Below, piece by piece: positions 18,115-26,507 of a stretch of DNA of 64,000 nt (position 1 is its first letter; each line of letters opens with the position of its first letter). The notes below the pieces were generated by a model. The model made no database searches, was not told the DNA's origin, and saw only the letters and a program-made list of their open reading frames with translations. The position numbers and the translations under genes are program-made. Source of the stretch: Solitalea koreensis (GTDB lineage: Bacteria; Bacteroidota; Bacteroidia; Sphingobacteriales; Sphingobacteriaceae); the NCBI RefSeq assembly GCF_900182575.1, contig NZ_FXSZ01000006.1, positions 58,081 to 122,080 of the forward strand, written 5' to 3'.

Positions 18115-18195
18115 ATGAACCGAAAAGAATTTCTACAAAATAGTTTAATAGTAGGCGGTGCTATTTTACCATCCAATTCTCCATCTAATCGTTAA
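18115..18195 (+). pseudogene. Relic: N-terminal signal segment of a lost exported protein (chrC-like?)
   Basis: A 26-codon frame starting 28 nt after chrB reads MNRKEFLQNSLIVGGAILPS and then stops. This pattern (Asn-Arg-Lys-Glu-Phe-Leu, hydrophobic core, Gly-Gly) is the usual opening of Tat-like or exported oxidoreductases in Bacteroidota. Nothing follows it in frame. In chrBACF operons the gene after chrB/chrA is chrC, an iron superoxide dismutase, so this may be the stump of such a gene. The link to chrC is inference from gene order only. Confidence 0.45.
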
Positions 18196-18248
18196 ATTCA
18201 TAACTTTCTCAAAGTAACCTTTTTATAGCTTAAATCGTAGAAGGGTAC

Positions 18249-18389
18249 ATGAGAAAACTTAAGCAGATTGTCGAAGCATTAAAGCGTGGAGAAGAAGTTG
18301 AAGTAACGGTTGAGTTAGAATTTGATGAACGTCATTTTCTATTAGTAATAGGTATCATTTCCTTCGTTGTTTTTCGTTTATTGTTTTAA
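18249..18389 (+). CDS. Small 46-aa membrane protein
   Basis: An ATG frame of 46 codons starts MRKLKQIVEALKRGEEVEV with a charged amphipathic N-terminal half, a run of acidic residues, and one hydrophobic span (HFLLVIGIISFVVFRLLF) at the C-terminus. The layout looks like a real tail-anchored small protein, not random translation. No family is recognised. It lies alone between the chr genes and the sulfite reductase. The remaining 287 nt to the reductase gene hold no other convincing gene. Confidence 0.5.
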   Translation: MRKLKQIVEALKRGEEVEVTVELEFDERHFLLVIGIISFVVFRLLF

Positions 18390-18676
18390 GTTCAAAATCA
18401 TCTTATTTAGTCAGGATAGACGGTTTCTCCGGCGTTCAATCATTTAAAAAAAACTCATCAAATTAAACTGTCTTGTTTTTAAGGAATTGCTCCTAGTAAT
18501 AGACAGTTTTTAGTTTTATCCCTCTATAATCTCATCGTCAAGGTTTTAATTTTTGTAAATTAAGACTCATTCTTTTGCTTTTTTACTTTAAATCATGGTG
18601 TAAATTTTGAAACCTCCGAAATAGGTACTATTATTGTGAAATAAACTACAAAGTATATAGACTATATATTACTAAT

Positions 18677-20779
18677 ATGCAAAGCTTCAGAACCGAATTG
18701 GAAAACCCCATAGTTGAACATGATATCTTGGAATTAGAGCGTAAAATTCGACTGTATAGGGAAGGAAAGATTGATGAAGAAAAATTCAGAAGTCTTCGTT
18801 TGGCCCGTGGTGTATATGGCCAGCGCCAAACTGGTGTGCAAATGGTGCGTATAAAATTGCCATATGGTAAAATAACTAAGCAACAACTGGAGCGTATTTG
18901 TCGTGTTTCTGAAGAGTATTCAAGAGGAAACTTACATATTACCACCCGTCAGGATATCCAAATACATTACGTTAGTCTGGACCGTACACCGGAATTATGG
19001 ACAGAACTGGAGCATGATGATATTACCTTACGTGAAGCCTGCGGAAATACGGTTAGAAACGTTACAGCCTCTTCATTTGCCGGTATTGATCCTAAAGAGC
19101 CTTTCGACGTTTCTCCTTATGCACAAGCTTTCTTTGAATATTTTTTGAGAAATCCAGTGTGTCAGGAAATGGGCCGTAAAGTAAAAATTGCTTTTTCTTC
19201 GTCGGAAGATGATACGGCATACACTTTTATGCATGATTTAGGTTTTTTGCCTAAAATCCGCAATGAAAATGGAGAAGAAGTGAGAGGTTTTAAGGTGATG
19301 CTAGGAGGAGGTTTAGGTTCACAACCTTATTTAGCAGAGGCTGTTTCGGAATTTATGCATGAGGATGATGTGATTCCATTTTCAGAAGCGGTGCTCCGAA
19401 TTTTTGATCGTTACGGTGAGCGAAGCAAACGCCATAAAGCGCGTATGAAATATCTTTTACAGGATTTGGGGTTGGAAGGATTTCTGAAATTAGTGGAAGA
19501 GGAAAAAACTGCTTTAAAAGTTAAAACCTTTAAAATCGATAGAAATACGATTGCGCAACCGTTGCCTCCAGAACCTTTTGTAATCCCTGATTTTGAGATT
19601 AAGGATCACATTTCCTATGAAAATTGGTTAAATACCAATGTTTTTAAGCAAAAACAAGAAGGTTATTTTGCTGTGGGAATAAAGGTATTAAATGGTGATT
19701 TGAGAATTGAGAAAGCACGAAAACTAATAGAGATTATAAAAGATTTAACTGCAGATGAAATCCGTTTAACTAATACACAAGGAGTATTATTGAAATTTGT
19801 TCCTGCAGCTAATTTGCCGTATTTATTTTATCGACTCAACGCACTAGGATTAGCCGATATAGGCTTCGAAAGCACTGCTGATGTTACTTCCTGCCCGGGA
19901 ACTGATACTTGTAATTTGGGTATATCAAACTCTACCGGTATTACTCGCGAATTTGAAAAAGTTATTTATCAGGAATATTCGGAATTGGTTCACAATAATG
20001 ATATTAAAATTAAAATATCAGGTTGCATTAACTCATGCGGACAACATGCTATGGCTTCCATTGGTTTTCATGGCTCCAGCACTAAAGTTGATAAACTGGT
20101 GGTTCCTGCATTACAAGTGCTGATTGGTGGAGGTATTTTAGGCGATGGACAAGCTTCTGTTGCCGAGAAAATAATCAAGGTACCAAGTAAACGCGGCCTG
20201 GATGTATTGCGTTATCTTTTAGATGATTATCAGGAAAAGCAATTGGATGGTGAATATTTTAACCAGTACTACCTCCGTCAAGGGAAGAGTTATTTCTATG
20301 AGCTTTTAAGCCCTCTGGCTGATACAAGTAATTTAACAGCCGATGATTTTGTAGATTGGGGGAATACAGAGCCATACAAGCAAGCTATTGGCGTTGGTGA
20401 GTGTGCCGGAGTAACCATTGACCTGGTGGCTACTTTATTTTTAGAATCAGAAGAAAAAATTGAAAATGCTGTTGAAGCCTTTAATAAGGGTGATTTTTCT
20501 GATTCGATTTATTATGCTTATACAAGTTATATAAATTCAGCAAAGGCGTTATTAGTCTCAGAAGGGGCCAAAACCAATACCCAAACCGGCATTATCAAAG
20601 ATTTTGATATTCAGTTTGTTCAAACAGCGAAAATTCATCTTGAAATTAGTTTTGAAGAATTAGTTTATCAGATTAATAAAAGTGAACCAACCTCTGAGTT
20701 TGCAGAATATTATATCAATCAGGCGAAGTTATTTATCCGGTCAGTGATTAATTACCGACAATCCGTTTTATCAGTATAA
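18677..20779 (+). CDS. Siroheme sulfite/nitrite reductase with C-terminal HEPN-like domain
   Basis: The 700-residue enzyme has the duplicated nitrite/sulfite reductase ferredoxin-like and 4Fe-4S/siroheme domains, with VKLP/TTRQDIQIHYV near the N-terminus. The cluster-binding cysteines lie in CPGTDTCNLG (from residue 405) and CINSCGQH (from about 449). Within sulfur genes its job is most likely the six-electron reduction of sulfite to sulfide; nitrite as substrate cannot be excluded. After about residue 565 an extra helical region (NAVEAFNKGDFSDSIYYAYT, then AEYYINQAKLFIRSVINYR) resembles a HEPN domain, as seen in Bacteroidota relatives. It leads the siroheme synthesis genes, 19 nt upstream of cobA. 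Confidence 0.87.
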   Translation: MQSFRTELENPIVEHDILELERKIRLYREGKIDEEKFRSLRLARGVYGQRQTGVQMVRIKLPYGKITKQQLERICRVSEEYSRGNLHITTRQDIQIHYVSLDRTPELWTELEHDDITLREACGNTVRNVTASSFAGIDPKEPFDVSPYAQAFFEYFLRNPVCQEMGRKVKIAFSSSEDDTAYTFMHDLGFLPKIRNENGEEVRGFKVMLGGGLGSQPYLAEAVSEFMHEDDVIPFSEAVLRIFDRYGERSKRHKARMKYLLQDLGLEGFLKLVEEEKTALKVKTFKIDRNTIAQPLPPEPFVIPDFEIKDHISYENWLNTNVFKQKQEGYFAVGIKVLNGDLRIEKARKLIEIIKDLTADEIRLTNTQGVLLKFVPAANLPYLFYRLNALGLADIGFESTADVTSCPGTDTCNLGISNSTGITREFEKVIYQEYSELVHNNDIKIKISGCINSCGQHAMASIGFHGSSTKVDKLVVPALQVLIGGGILGDGQASVAEKIIKVPSKRGLDVLRYLLDDYQEKQLDGEYFNQYYLRQGKSYFYELLSPLADTSNLTADDFVDWGNTEPYKQAIGVGECAGVTIDLVATLFLESEEKIENAVEAFNKGDFSDSIYYAYTSYINSAKALLVSEGAKTNTQTGIIKDFDIQFVQTAKIHLEISFEELVYQINKSEPTSEFAEYYINQAKLFIRSVINYRQSVLSV

Positions 20780-20798
20780 AATATAAACTTCTTACTTC

Positions 20799-21581
20799 AT
20801 GAGAATAAGTAAAGATATACAACCCAAATTAACCTTAGTAGGAGCAGGTCCTGGGGATCCTGATCTACTTACTATTAAAGGGCTAAAAGCATTAGCTGAT
20901 GCAGATGTAGTATTATTTGATGCACTTGCCAATGAAGAGTTATTGAAATATGCTTCAAAGCATGCCGAATTGATATCGGTCGGAAAACGTGCTGGTAAAC
21001 ATTCCATGAAGCAGGAACAAATTAACCAATTAATAGTATCCAAAGCTTTTCAAAAAGGCCATGTTGTACGTTTAAAGGGTGGCGACCCGTTTATATTCGG
21101 GCGAGGTTATGAGGAAATTGAATACGCTGATGCTTTTGGTATTACGACATATGTTATCCCTGGTATTTCATCCACTTATGCTGTTCCTGAGTTACAAAAA
21201 ATACCTGTAACGCTTCGCGGGGTTAGTGAAAGTTTTTGGGTAATAACCGGCACTACAGCGAGTGGGGAAATATCAAAAGATATTCAATTGGCAGCTCAAT
21301 CTACAGCTACGGTAATTATCCTTATGGGTATGAGCAAGCTTGCTGAAATTTCTGCTGTTTTTAGCCATTTTGGCAAGGCCGGTACTCCAGCCGCTATCAT
21401 CATGAATGGTTCAACTGATGAAGAAAAAGCGAGTTATTCCAGTGTTGAAAATCTTGTGGATATGGCTCAAAATGAGCAGTTAAGCAATCCTGCCATTATA
21501 GTGATTGGTGAGGTAGTACGATGGGCGCGTAATTCAGCATATTTTGAACAGATTGCTGCCTTAAATAAAGCCGAAGGTTAA
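20799..21581 (+). CDS. cobA: Uroporphyrinogen-III C-methyltransferase
   Basis: The 260-residue SAM-dependent enzyme methylates uroporphyrinogen III to precorrin-2, the first step to siroheme. The signatures are LTLVGAGPGDPDLLTIKG (about residues 11-28) and VVRLKGGDPFIFGRGYEE (about 88-105). It is the stand-alone SumT/CobA form, not a CysG fusion. It lies 19 nt after the siroheme-dependent reductase, and its stop overlaps the next start as TAATG, so enzyme and cofactor genes are coexpressed. Confidence 0.93.
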   Translation: MRISKDIQPKLTLVGAGPGDPDLLTIKGLKALADADVVLFDALANEELLKYASKHAELISVGKRAGKHSMKQEQINQLIVSKAFQKGHVVRLKGGDPFIFGRGYEEIEYADAFGITTYVIPGISSTYAVPELQKIPVTLRGVSESFWVITGTTASGEISKDIQLAAQSTATVIILMGMSKLAEISAVFSHFGKAGTPAAIIMNGSTDEEKASYSSVENLVDMAQNEQLSNPAIIVIGEVVRWARNSAYFEQIAALNKAEG

Positions 21582-22321
21582 TGGAAGTTCTAGCAATTGA
21601 TAAAAATAAAATTGTGACCGAAAATCAATCTGAAGTCAACCATTATTCTCGTAATTGCTTGTTTCCCATATTTTTAAAATTAGAAAATCTGGAGACTATT
21701 ATTGTGGGAGGTGGAAATATAGCTTTGGAAAAATTGCGCGCCTTGATAAATAATAGCCCTGATGCTAAGGTTGAACTGCTCGCAAAGGAAATTAAAACAG
21801 AAGTAAAGGAGTTCTTAATAAAATATAAAATACCATTTCGGGAGAAATTATTTGAAGAAAAGGATATAACAGGCAAAAATTTGGTTATAGTTGCTATTGA
21901 CGACCAAAAAGTAAGTGCTGAAATTCATAAGATCTGCGAACGACAAAATATTTTAGTGAATGTAGCCGATACTCCCGATTATTGTGATTTTTATTTAAGT
22001 TCAATAGTTCAAAAAGGCAACCTTAAAATAGCCATTTCTACCAATGGGAAATCCCCAACGATAGCGAAACGTGTAAAAGATATATTAAACGATGCTTTTC
22101 CTGATGAAATAAATGATGTGTTGAACAACATGGAAGTGATTAGAAAAAAACTTTCAGGAGATTTTAAGAAAAAAGTTTTTCAGCTAAACAATATTACCTC
22201 TGTTTTGACGCTTAAAACGCAAGCTGAAAATTCAAAACAACTTAAAATAGAGGATAGTTTTATTTACGTTTCCATTGCAATAGGTCTAATTATAGGTTTT
22301 TTGTTAGGGGAGTACTTGTAA
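21581..22321 (+). CDS. Precorrin-2 dehydrogenase / sirohydrochlorin ferrochelatase with C-terminal membrane span
   Basis: This 246-residue CysG-N/Met8-like protein oxidises precorrin-2 and probably inserts iron to make siroheme. The N-terminal FPIFLKLENLETIIVGGGNIALEKL (about 27-51) is the NAD-binding fold. NVADTPDYCDFYLSSIVQKGNLKIAISTNGKSP is the family signature in two pieces. Unusually, the C-terminus ends in a hydrophobic helix (FIYVSIAIGLIIGFLLGEYL), suggesting tethering to the membrane. Its start overlaps the cobA stop by 1 nt. Confidence 0.88.
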   Translation: MEVLAIDKNKIVTENQSEVNHYSRNCLFPIFLKLENLETIIVGGGNIALEKLRALINNSPDAKVELLAKEIKTEVKEFLIKYKIPFREKLFEEKDITGKNLVIVAIDDQKVSAEIHKICERQNILVNVADTPDYCDFYLSSIVQKGNLKIAISTNGKSPTIAKRVKDILNDAFPDEINDVLNNMEVIRKKLSGDFKKKVFQLNNITSVLTLKTQAENSKQLKIEDSFIYVSIAIGLIIGFLLGEYL

Positions 22322-22361
22322 GTGATTGATCATCGTAGTATACTATTTATATCGATTTGGT

Positions 22362-22376
22362 AATATTAAATTTGTG
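22362..22376 (+). promoter_or_regulatory. Promoter -7 element of the Rrf2 gene, shared 15-mer with metZ promoter
   Basis: TAAATTTG at 22367-22374 matches TAnnTTTG. The 15-mer AATATTAAATTTGTG is identical to 11646-11660 before the metZ riboswitch, so the two promoters may be read by the same factors. Confidence 0.55.
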
Positions 22377-22417
22377 AGTAACTTTGAATGATATCTATTA
22401 CTTAAAGAATAATCAAC

Positions 22418-22870
22418 TTGCTTTCAAAAAAGACAAAATATGCCATTAAGGCATTAGTAGCTCTTGCAAAAAATGAGACCAATCAGCCGATGTTAATTTC
22501 GGATATTGCTAAAAATGAGCAATTACCAAAGAAATTTTTAGAGGCGATTCTGCTGGAAATGAAGCATAATGGCTTTGTAAGTAGTAAAAAAGGAGCAGGT
22601 GGAGGCTATTATATGCTTAAAAATGCAGATGAAATTAATCTCTCTGCTATTATTCGTATTGTGGATGGCCCAATTGCCATGCTTCCTTGCGTGAGTTTAA
22701 ACTTTTATGAGCGTTGTGAGGAATGCAAAGACGAAAAAACGTGTGGAATTCGTGATGTTGCGAAAGATGTACGTGATGCATCCTTAAAAATTCTTGTATC
22801 AACCAGCATAGGTGATATCATTCGCAGAGAAGCTGAGTTAGAAGAACAACTTGCGCAACAAGGTAAGTAG
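22418..22870 (+). CDS. Rrf2 family transcriptional regulator
   Basis: The 150-residue winged-helix regulator begins at a TTG codon; the family opening LSKKTKYAIKALVALA follows directly, and no ATG lies in frame nearby. The helix-turn-helix is about residues 25-50 and the wing is KKGAGGGYYML. A cysteine set, PCVS (about C88), then C..C and a further C within 20 residues, resembles the Fe-S ligand region of IscR/NsrR-type members. Rrf2 proteins such as CymR control cysteine synthesis. Its place at the end of the sulfur cluster makes it the best candidate local regulator. A bidirectional hairpin separates it from the convergent gene. Confidence 0.9.
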   Translation: MLSKKTKYAIKALVALAKNETNQPMLISDIAKNEQLPKKFLEAILLEMKHNGFVSSKKGAGGGYYMLKNADEINLSAIIRIVDGPIAMLPCVSLNFYERCEECKDEKTCGIRDVAKDVRDASLKILVSTSIGDIIRREAELEEQLAQQGK

Positions 22871-22892
22871 AACGTAAAGATTCTAAATTAAT

Positions 22893-22924
22893 AAAATCCC
22901 CTTCATGTGTTTGAAGGGATTTTA
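22893..22924. terminator. Bidirectional terminator between rrf2 and a convergent gene
   Basis: AAAATCCC and GGGATTTT plus TTCA/TGAA form a 12-bp stem with one bulged base. A-rich and T-rich flanks on both sides suit termination in both directions. Confidence 0.7.
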
Positions 22925-22933
22925 TTTATTCGG

Positions 22934-23203
22934 CTATTTGATATAATCCCTGTCGTCATCGCTTAACTCAGAATTACCCGATGTTGGTAATGTATTTTGG
23001 GCATCAATAGCTTTACGTTTTCCTCTATAACCCATTAAAAGACCTAAAATAAAGCCCATTAAGGCCATGCTTGCCAGAATCATTACTTTGGAAATGCGCA
23101 CATCCCATGCTAACAGTTTTATGGTAATTTCGTCGGTGTTTTGCATAAATACTATGGTAATGATTACCGTAATAAATATGATTAAGAAAGTTTTTAAGTT
23201 CAT
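22934..23203 (-). CDS. LapA-domain small membrane protein
   Basis: The 89-residue protein has two hydrophobic spans: residues about 3-20 (LKTFLIIFITVIITIVF) and 40-60 (VMILASMALMGFILGLLMGY). A basic patch (RGKRK) and a polar acidic tail follow. The MQNTDEITIKLLAWDVRISK linker and the layout match the LapA (DUF1049) family, inner membrane proteins tied in E. coli to lipopolysaccharide assembly. It begins 3 nt after the stop of the large outer membrane protein gene, so the two are in one operon. The role here is inferred. Confidence 0.75.
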   Translation of the reverse strand: MNLKTFLIIFITVIITIVFMQNTDEITIKLLAWDVRISKVMILASMALMGFILGLLMGYRGKRKAIDAQNTLPTSGNSELSDDDRDYIK

Positions 23204-23206
23204 TTT

Positions 23207-26047
23207 TTAAAGGCTGAAGTTGAGTATTAATTCAAAAATAGGTGATTTATAACGATTATCATTTATAAAAATCATTTTAGTGCCTATGTCAAATACCGGT
23301 AAATAATAGCGTAATAAATTGCAATCAGCTCTTAATTCAAGTCCATAGCTTGTTACATCTCTAAGTGATGTAATGTTTTCATAATCAGTAAATAATCCAC
23401 CTCTAACTCTTTTGATATATGCAAAACGGCCCAACTCCCAATCAGGATAAAATAGCGGAAGGCGGTAACGTATTAATAAACTGTTTTTAAGAGGTTCGGT
23501 ACGCAGGAAACTACCGGCACCGCTTGCTTCCGGAATATCTATCTCGTTTCTATAAATTCCGGCTCCATGCTCATAGTTAAATGAAGTTATAAACGAATGA
23601 TGTTTTGCTAAACCTGGAAAGAAGAAACTGCTCTCAAATGTGAATATATTCCCGCTGTAGTCATTATTATCAGGCAAAAATTTGTATGCAACTGCAATGT
23701 TTTGTCCCCAATGAGGCGCAAAGTCTCTCACACTTCTTAAGCTATTTCGATTAAAATAATAGCTGGTAGTTAACGGGAATCGTATGGTGGAAACAAAGTT
23801 TTTAGGTTCATTGATTACATTATATCTTGAGGTATAAGTGGTACTCAATCCCATTCCTGTATTATAAACATAGTTTCGGTTTGTAAATAAAAATGGAACT
23901 AAGACTCCTAATTCGATTTTGTTCTCTCTGAAATTAATAGGAATATAGGTAGTGGCTGACGATTGAATGAGTCCACTTCTTTCTCGATTCAGAAGCGAAA
24001 AAGAGAATACCGGAAAATATTTTTTAAACTCCAATCCAACACTGTATTGCCCTGCATTTACCGATTGATCGTAATCATACCCCGTATACAAGCTCATGGT
24101 ATTCAATAAATTGTTTGATTGTAGTCGTAGTCCTGCTATCAAATTGTCGTCATTACCTCTAGAAATCCAAGGGCTAATACTATGGAAATTAAACAGGTGC
24201 GACCATTCGTTGTATTTTTTCGTTGGATGGGTACTTAAAGGGATGGTATCCAGCACAGAATGGCCCGATTCTCTGGAAACTAAAGGGGCTGAGAAATCAA
24301 TAAAATTATTTTTACGGATATCTGTACGTTTTAAAGCATTCTCATTGAGTTTAGATGAGGCTATATCAAGTCCTTTTTTGTTAAAATTATTGAAAAATAA
24401 TTGTTCAGATGAATCGACGTAAGTTGGGTTGTAGGCACCGAAACCAACATTCGTTACTTGTTTCAAATCATTATTGGATGGATCAAACAAGTAAATATTA
24501 TCTATACCATTGTAAACTGAGCTGAACAGAATTTTATTTCCAACAAAACAAGGCCGTTGAGATTCCTTAAAACTAAAAGGCATGAGTAAAGTTGAATTCC
24601 GTGTTTTAAGATCATAACGGATAAAGCTTCTTCCATTATTTGAAGACACCGACGCAACCAATGCATCTCCTGTTTTATTAAAGGATGGAGTTTGAAGAAT
24701 ATAGTTTTCAGGATTTGCAATTGAATCAAGATGCTGTCCGGTTTGACTATCTATTAACAGAATTGAAAAATTATTGGCATGATCAATATTTACACAAGCG
24801 ATCGTTTTTCCATCATAACTCAATGTAGGAGAGAAAAGCCGACTGTGATTGGAGAGTTGTTTGTATTCTTTCGTTTTTAAATTGTAGCTAAGCAGTACGG
24901 AGTACGTTTGATATTGAAAGCGTGGATCAAAATGCTCCTCATCCCAAACCAATACATCATTTTTTAAATCAAAATTCGGACTCAGTTGCAGACCTATTTT
25001 AAATAACCGTTTTTCCTTTCCATTCGGATCAATTTGAACAAAAGCAGAAACATCTCCCAGCCCTTTTTTTATGCATATAATGCTTCCATTTCCAGATGGT
25101 TTGGGTAAAAAGTAATCGGTGGGCACATTGTTAATTCTTTTGTTGATGGAATGAACAGAATCACAACTTAATTTTTCTAATTGATTTTGCCAGCGACCTT
25201 TTAAATCAGCAATGGTTGCTTTATAAAGTTGCTGAGTACTCATGCCTGTAAAATGATTTACAGCATTTGAAAATGGCCATGGAATATAGGGCTTGTTTTT
25301 GGCTCTGCAAAAAATAGCATTGTAAATCGTGTCGCCCGCATCACGTCGAAGTTTAGTCGTCATAAAGTACCCAAGTCGATAATAATCCGGAATATTATCT
25401 TTCATTGATCCTAGGTAGTATTTGGAATAACTGTAATTCTCTCCCGAAAGCGTGTTGGCTCTATACTCTTTTTCCCAATTTGGAAGTCGTCCTCTTCCCG
25501 AATTGCTCAATACGGTTTCAGTAATTACCGCATCACCTTCTATAAACCATATAGGAAACACAGTGCCAAATACCGCAAACTGAATTTGCTCAATAAGTGG
25601 AATGTTTATGCCTTCGGAAGTTTTATCAATCTGTACAACATGTCGAAGTTCGTGAATGGCTAAGCTGTTTAACCAGTCGGTGGGCTCCATGTCTTGCGGA
25701 GGAGTAGCGTAAAATTCGGAGTGGCGTGGAGCAAGTGTTACAAAACCATTAGACTCCACAGGGCGGTTCTGTAAAATGATAGTGATTTTACGAGGATGAG
25801 TCGGGAGTGATTTTTTTTCATAATTGTACAAGTGTTCGAGTACCGATGCTACACGTTGGGCTTCTTTTTCAAAGTCGGAAGGGAAGAGAACTTTATAGTT
25901 TTTAGTATCTATTTGTTGCCATTTTATACTTGGTGGGTTTTGCCCGAAGTTGAAAACCTGTGCTTTTGCTGTAGTTAAACTTAATGTTGATATAATTAGT
26001 ATAAGTATTCTGATTAACAATAGTTTTTGTGTTTGTAATTGCCTCAT
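23207..26047 (-). CDS. Outer membrane metallopeptidase-like protein: MA peptidase / TolB-like propeller / beta-barrel
   Basis: The 946-residue protein has a signal peptide (about 1-30). An N-terminal gluzincin-like domain follows with the zinc motif HELRH at residues 132-136 and a candidate third ligand in WFIEGDAVITET (E170 or E177). A PD40/TolB-like propeller comes next (about 300-570, repeats such as FSPTLSYDGKTIACV). The last third (about 620-946) is rich in aromatic beta strands and ends LILNFSL, as outer membrane barrels do. It is probably a barrel-anchored surface or periplasmic peptidase; no substrate is known. The upstream gap of 460 nt means it has its own promoter. Confidence 0.8.
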   Translation of the reverse strand: MRQLQTQKLLLIRILILIISTLSLTTAKAQVFNFGQNPPSIKWQQIDTKNYKVLFPSDFEKEAQRVASVLEHLYNYEKKSLPTHPRKITIILQNRPVESNGFVTLAPRHSEFYATPPQDMEPTDWLNSLAIHELRHVVQIDKTSEGINIPLIEQIQFAVFGTVFPIWFIEGDAVITETVLSNSGRGRLPNWEKEYRANTLSGENYSYSKYYLGSMKDNIPDYYRLGYFMTTKLRRDAGDTIYNAIFCRAKNKPYIPWPFSNAVNHFTGMSTQQLYKATIADLKGRWQNQLEKLSCDSVHSINKRINNVPTDYFLPKPSGNGSIICIKKGLGDVSAFVQIDPNGKEKRLFKIGLQLSPNFDLKNDVLVWDEEHFDPRFQYQTYSVLLSYNLKTKEYKQLSNHSRLFSPTLSYDGKTIACVNIDHANNFSILLIDSQTGQHLDSIANPENYILQTPSFNKTGDALVASVSSNNGRSFIRYDLKTRNSTLLMPFSFKESQRPCFVGNKILFSSVYNGIDNIYLFDPSNNDLKQVTNVGFGAYNPTYVDSSEQLFFNNFNKKGLDIASSKLNENALKRTDIRKNNFIDFSAPLVSRESGHSVLDTIPLSTHPTKKYNEWSHLFNFHSISPWISRGNDDNLIAGLRLQSNNLLNTMSLYTGYDYDQSVNAGQYSVGLEFKKYFPVFSFSLLNRERSGLIQSSATTYIPINFRENKIELGVLVPFLFTNRNYVYNTGMGLSTTYTSRYNVINEPKNFVSTIRFPLTTSYYFNRNSLRSVRDFAPHWGQNIAVAYKFLPDNNDYSGNIFTFESSFFFPGLAKHHSFITSFNYEHGAGIYRNEIDIPEASGAGSFLRTEPLKNSLLIRYRLPLFYPDWELGRFAYIKRVRGGLFTDYENITSLRDVTSYGLELRADCNLLRYYLPVFDIGTKMIFINDNRYKSPIFELILNFSL

Positions 26048-26321
26048 TATTAAGGTTTTGCTAAATAAGTTAGTAATTCGCTTTATTTTATCTGAATAAA
26101 TGTTGTAAATAATCTTTATAAATGACTGATTTTATGATTTTTATATTAAATAGTATATTTGGATGATTGAGCTTACAAACCTAAAATAAACCTTATTTTC
26201 GGCTTTATAAAGTTGTTTTAAGCGGTTGATGCATACAGTACGGATAATCAACTCAAAAATTGTTTAATAGTCATATTTTAATTATCCCCTTTTGTTGGAG
26301 TCAAAGTTTTAAAGAAAGGAT
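26048..26321. other. Intergenic region upstream of the metallopeptidase-like gene
   Basis: No gene of convincing length is seen. It must contain the promoter of the minus-strand gene at 26047. A plus-strand TATATTTG at 26154-26161 looks like a -7 box but has no plus-strand gene after it. Confidence 0.5.
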
Positions 26322-26505
26322 AAAATGATTAGCCCGAAGGGCTAAATTTTTAGGTCTTGAGGTTAAAATTTAAGAGTAGGTAGGTTAAACAATTAGGTCT
26401 TTTAATCCAAAATTTAGGTATTGAGTCTAAAAGTTTAAGGTAGGATGAAAATGATTAGGTCTCCAAACCCAATTTCGAGTCATTAAACCTTAAAACTTGG
26501 TGTAG
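26322..26505. repeat. Three degenerate tandem repeats of about 60 bp
   Basis: Units begin near 26322, 26387 and 26448 with AAAATGATTAG or AAACAATTAG. Each continues through an AAATTT(A)GG core, a GAG(T/G)T(C/T) segment and a TTTAAG-G-TAGG end. Unit lengths are about 65, 61 and 58 bp. They fill the space right up to the stop codon of the EamA gene. Unit 1 carries a small hairpin (TAGCCCGAAGGGCTA). Confidence 0.65.
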
Positions 26506-26507
26506 AT

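Noticed and set aside
26154..26161. TATATTTG as a promoter of a small RNA
   Set aside because: No -33 element, terminator or conserved structure is visible downstream on the plus strand, so the match alone is not enough.
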